Source: Planctomycetota bacterium
GTDB taxonomy: Bacteria > Planctomycetota > Planctomycetia > Planctomycetales > Planctomycetaceae
Direction of reading: 5' to 3'
Length of the DNA stretch: 9,336 nt
Assembly (NCBI GenBank): GCA_026692825.1
Contig: JAPLOC010000115.1
Location: forward strand, 798 to 10,133
Below are positions 7,027 through 9,336 of this stretch, piece after piece. The position numbers and the translations under genes were made by a program. Every line of letters starts with the position of its first letter. The stretch's first letter is position 1. The notes under the pieces were generated by a model, which made no database searches, was not told where the DNA came from, and saw only the letters and a list, made by a program, of their open reading frames with translations.

Positions 7027-8451
7027 ATGCACGGCTTCGAAGAACTCGCCCCGGCGACCCCCTCGACCCCGGCAAGCGGCCCCTGGCATCGCGAATTGAA
7101 TCGCTACCATTGGTTTGTGCTGGCGGTGGCGGCGCTGGGGTGGTTGTTCGACACCATGGACCAACAACTTTTCACACTGGCCCGAAATCCGGCCATGCGG
7201 GAGTTGTTGACTGTCACTCCCGGTGAACTGCCGGCAAAAGATGTCGTTGACTTCTGGGGCAAGGTCGCGACATCGATTTTCCTGGTCGGCTGGGCGACGG
7301 GGGGACTCGCGTTCGGCATTCTGGGCGATCGGATCGGACGGGCGAAAGTCATGCTTTGGACGATCCTACTCTATTCCGCCTTCACGGGTTTGAGCGCATT
7401 CTCCTGGGATATCTGGAGCTTTTCCTTCTTCCGGTTCTTGACCGGCCTGGGGGTGGGAGGCGAATTTGCGGTTGGTGTGGCGCTGGTCGCGGAAGTCATG
7501 CCGTCGCGTGCCAGACCGTTTGCACTCGGACTCCTCCAAGCGCTTTCAGCGGTCGGGAACATTACCGCCGCGTTCATCAACATTGGCTTGGGGCACCTCG
7601 AAGGGGAAGGGGCGTTTAAATCGCTTCCGATGACGAGTAATCCCGTCCAATATTGGCGGATCATGTTCGTTGTCGGCACGCTCCCCGCCTTGCTGGCGAT
7701 TCTTGTCCGCCGCCGGCTGAAAGAGCCGGAACAATGGCAAGCGGAAATCGCGGCGCAAAAACAGGGGAAGAAGGCCGGATCGGTCGCGGAATTGTTTGGC
7801 GACCCCCGTTGGCGAAAAAACGCGCTCGCAGGACTCGCCTTGGCTTTCGCCGGCGTGGTTGGATTATGGGGGATTGGCTTCTTCAGCTACGACTTGATTT
7901 CAAACGTTTTTCGGAAACGGTTTGAAGACCAAGGGATGAGCCCGGCCGACATTACCAAGAGCTTGTCGTTTTGGGTGGGAATCGCATCGGTCGTACAGAA
8001 CATCGGCGGGTTCTTTGGCATTTACGCATTCAGCTACGTGACTCACTGGATTGGTCGCAAGCCGGCGTTTTTCATCTCGTTCATCATGGCGATGTTCAGC
8101 ACGATGCTTGTGTATTGGTCACTCGACCAGATCCACGAGATCTTCTGGATGTTGCCGATCATGGGATTCTGCCAGTTGGCTTTGTTCGGCGGTTACGCGA
8201 TCTATTTTCCCGAACTCTTCCCCACGCGACTGCGCAGTACGGGAACTTCGTTTTGCTACAACGTCGGCCGGTACGTTTCCGCTGCGGGGATTTTCGCGCT
8301 CGGCTTGCTGACGTCGCATGTCTTTTCGCAGGCCAAGGGTTACGAGGAGCCAATGCGTTGGGCTGGTGTCACGATGAGTCTGGTCTTTTTGGTTGGGTTG
8401 ATCGCACTCCCCTTCGCTCCCGAGACGAAAGGACAACCCTTGCCCGAGTGA
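7027..8451 (+). CDS. MFS transporter, sugar-porter/aromatic-acid-symporter type
   Basis: This 474-residue protein is a predicted 12-helix inner-membrane secondary transporter, probably driven by a proton gradient. TM1 is about 29-49, with Asp42 and Asp45 near its end (FDTMD). A polar loop of about 30 residues separates it from TM2 (80-99). Motif A between TM2 and TM3 is intact (GILGDRIGR, 97-105). TM4 carries the RFLTGLGVGGEF stretch, followed by EVMPSRARP. The second half has the repeated motif (THWIGRK), then YFPELFPTRLRSTGTS (393-408) and a terminal PETKG (465-469). These are typical of sugar-porter and AAHS-like families, whose substrates include sugars and carboxylates; the substrate here cannot be told. 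A longer frame begins at GTG 6976, but the ATG at 7027 is preferred. It has a purine-rich GAGAAAGA (7013-7020) 6 nt upstream and gives a normal N-terminus, whereas the GTG has no such sequence and abuts the hairpin. It lies 90 bp after hrpA and 76 bp before the DUF2071 gene. Confidence 0.92.
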   Translation: MHGFEELAPATPSTPASGPWHRELNRYHWFVLAVAALGWLFDTMDQQLFTLARNPAMRELLTVTPGELPAKDVVDFWGKVATSIFLVGWATGGLAFGILGDRIGRAKVMLWTILLYSAFTGLSAFSWDIWSFSFFRFLTGLGVGGEFAVGVALVAEVMPSRARPFALGLLQALSAVGNITAAFINIGLGHLEGEGAFKSLPMTSNPVQYWRIMFVVGTLPALLAILVRRRLKEPEQWQAEIAAQKQGKKAGSVAELFGDPRWRKNALAGLALAFAGVVGLWGIGFFSYDLISNVFRKRFEDQGMSPADITKSLSFWVGIASVVQNIGGFFGIYAFSYVTHWIGRKPAFFISFIMAMFSTMLVYWSLDQIHEIFWMLPIMGFCQLALFGGYAIYFPELFPTRLRSTGTSFCYNVGRYVSAAGIFALGLLTSHVFSQAKGYEEPMRWAGVTMSLVFLVGLIALPFAPETKGQPLPE

Positions 8452-8527
8452 CGGCCGGTTAATCCGCCGGACTGGATTCGGTTCTTAGAGAAATGGCTTT
8501 GTTTCAGCACTCGATCGGCCAGCTTCC

Positions 8528-9336
8528 ATGTCCACCGAAATTGACCGGATCTCGGCGACGCGGCGTCCCGCAGAACGCGCCGCCGGCTATCATTCCTGGC
8601 TTGATCTGACATTCATCCACTGGACCGTGCCAGCGGAAATGATCACTCCGTTGTTGCCCCCCGGGCTGACACTCGACACCTGGGAAGGCGAAGCTTGGGT
8701 CGGTCTGGTGCCGTTTTACATGGCCAACGTCCGACCGTGGTGGTCCCCTGCGGTCCCTGGAGTGTCGTACTTTTGCGAGACCAACGTCCGCACCTACGTG
8801 CATTACCAGGGACGCGATCCCGGGGTCTGGTTCTTCTCGCTCGAAGCGTCGAACTCGATCGCCGTCAAGGCGGCCCGCTGGGGCTGGCATCTCCCGTATT
8901 TTCGAGCGCAGATGTCGCTGGTTCGCCATGGGGATAACGTCCGTTATTCCAGTCGCCGACTGTGGCCCGAGCCCACGCCGGCGGGGTGCGAGATCGAAAC
9001 GGAGCTGGGTCCACTGCTGGGGGCGAATGACTTCAACCGGTCGAAGCCGGCGGGACAGGCGATTCCCGGGACCCTGGAGCATTTTCTGGTGGAGCGGTAC
9101 ATCCTGTATGCCCAGGCGCGCGATCAGTCGCTTCTCTCAGGACGCGTTTATCACACCCCGTACCCGGTGCGGGAGGCGCGTGTGTCGCGGTGCGAGCAAT
9201 CGCTCCTGCCGGCGGCGGGAATTCATCCGACAACGCCTCCCCGACACGTCGCCGCCTGCGATGGAGTTCAGGTGGAGGTATTTCCGTTGAAAACCGGCGG
9301 TGTCCTTGATCAGATGATCCGCGGGGAGCACGATCA
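8528..9336 (+). CDS. DUF2071 (YqjF-like) protein, 3' end beyond window
   Basis: An open frame of 269 complete codons runs off the right edge without a stop. It matches the DUF2071/YqjF family, usually about 230-260 residues, so little is probably missing. Family features seen are W24-L25-D26-L27, a LTFIHWTVP stretch (27-35), a LLPPGLTLDTWEGEAWVGLVPF segment (42-63), the ETNVRTYV core (84-91), a GVWFFSLEASN strand (99-109), a LPYFRAQMSL segment and a VERYILYAQ segment near residue 200. The family's biochemical function is not established; structurally it is related to acetoacetate-decarboxylase-like folds. There is no signal peptide or membrane helix, so it is probably cytoplasmic. The start is well constrained: an in-frame TAG lies at 8486-8488 and no ATG, GTG or TTG occurs between it and the ATG at 8528. 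There is no Shine-Dalgarno-like sequence in front. The gene is 76 bp downstream of the MFS gene on the same strand and may share its transcript. Confidence 0.9.
   Translation, partial: MSTEIDRISATRRPAERAAGYHSWLDLTFIHWTVPAEMITPLLPPGLTLDTWEGEAWVGLVPFYMANVRPWWSPAVPGVSYFCETNVRTYVHYQGRDPGVWFFSLEASNSIAVKAARWGWHLPYFRAQMSLVRHGDNVRYSSRRLWPEPTPAGCEIETELGPLLGANDFNRSKPAGQAIPGTLEHFLVERYILYAQARDQSLLSGRVYHTPYPVREARVSRCEQSLLPAAGIHPTTPPRHVAACDGVQVEVFPLKTGGVLDQMIRGEHD

Noticed and set aside
8452..8527. Possible terminator after the MFS gene (CCGG repeats near 8455-8472)
   Set aside because: The CCGG elements give only a 4-bp stem and no U-tract follows, so I do not call a terminator.

Overview
This 9.3-kb window is an ordinary-looking, GC-rich (by eye about 60%) stretch of bacterial chromosome. 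It carries five protein-coding genes and no RNA genes, insertion sequences, CRISPR arrays or phage genes that I can see. The gene repertoire suggests a member of the Planctomycetota or a related PVC-group bacterium: a secreted ThuA-domain protein, a Tat-exported flavin oxidoreductase lipoprotein, a DUF2071 protein and weak or absent Shine-Dalgarno sequences. That assignment is inference from content and style, not from a marker gene.

Layout. Positions 1-176 hold no gene I can support, only GC-rich sequence with small inverted repeats. From 2758 down to 177, on the minus strand, lies a two-gene operon: a ThuA-domain protein with a Sec-type signal peptide, followed by a Tat lipoprotein FAD-dependent oxidoreductase that starts with GTG inside a 4-nt GTGA overlap. 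Both products should act outside the cytoplasm. A 239-bp divergent intergenic region (2759-2997) separates this operon from hrpA and contains a 15-bp-period direct repeat. hrpA (2998-6936, plus strand) encodes a complete DEAH-box RNA helicase that is collinear, as far as I can recall it, with the E. coli protein over its full length. Immediately after its stop codon comes a long imperfect hairpin (6936-6974). Then follow a 12-TM-type MFS transporter of the sugar-porter/aromatic-acid-symporter style (7027-8451) and a DUF2071 protein (8528 to beyond the window end).

How the genes work together. The minus-strand pair is the only convincing functional unit. Translational coupling and shared export suggest a joint extracytoplasmic reaction, possibly on a carbohydrate, but the substrate cannot be read from the sequence. 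hrpA is a housekeeping RNA/ribosome-related helicase unrelated to its neighbours. The MFS and DUF2071 genes are co-directional and closely spaced, but no shared pathway is evident.

I found no previously undescribed multi-gene system. The items most worth checking are the hairpin after hrpA, the repeat upstream of hrpA and the ThuA/flavoenzyme operon.
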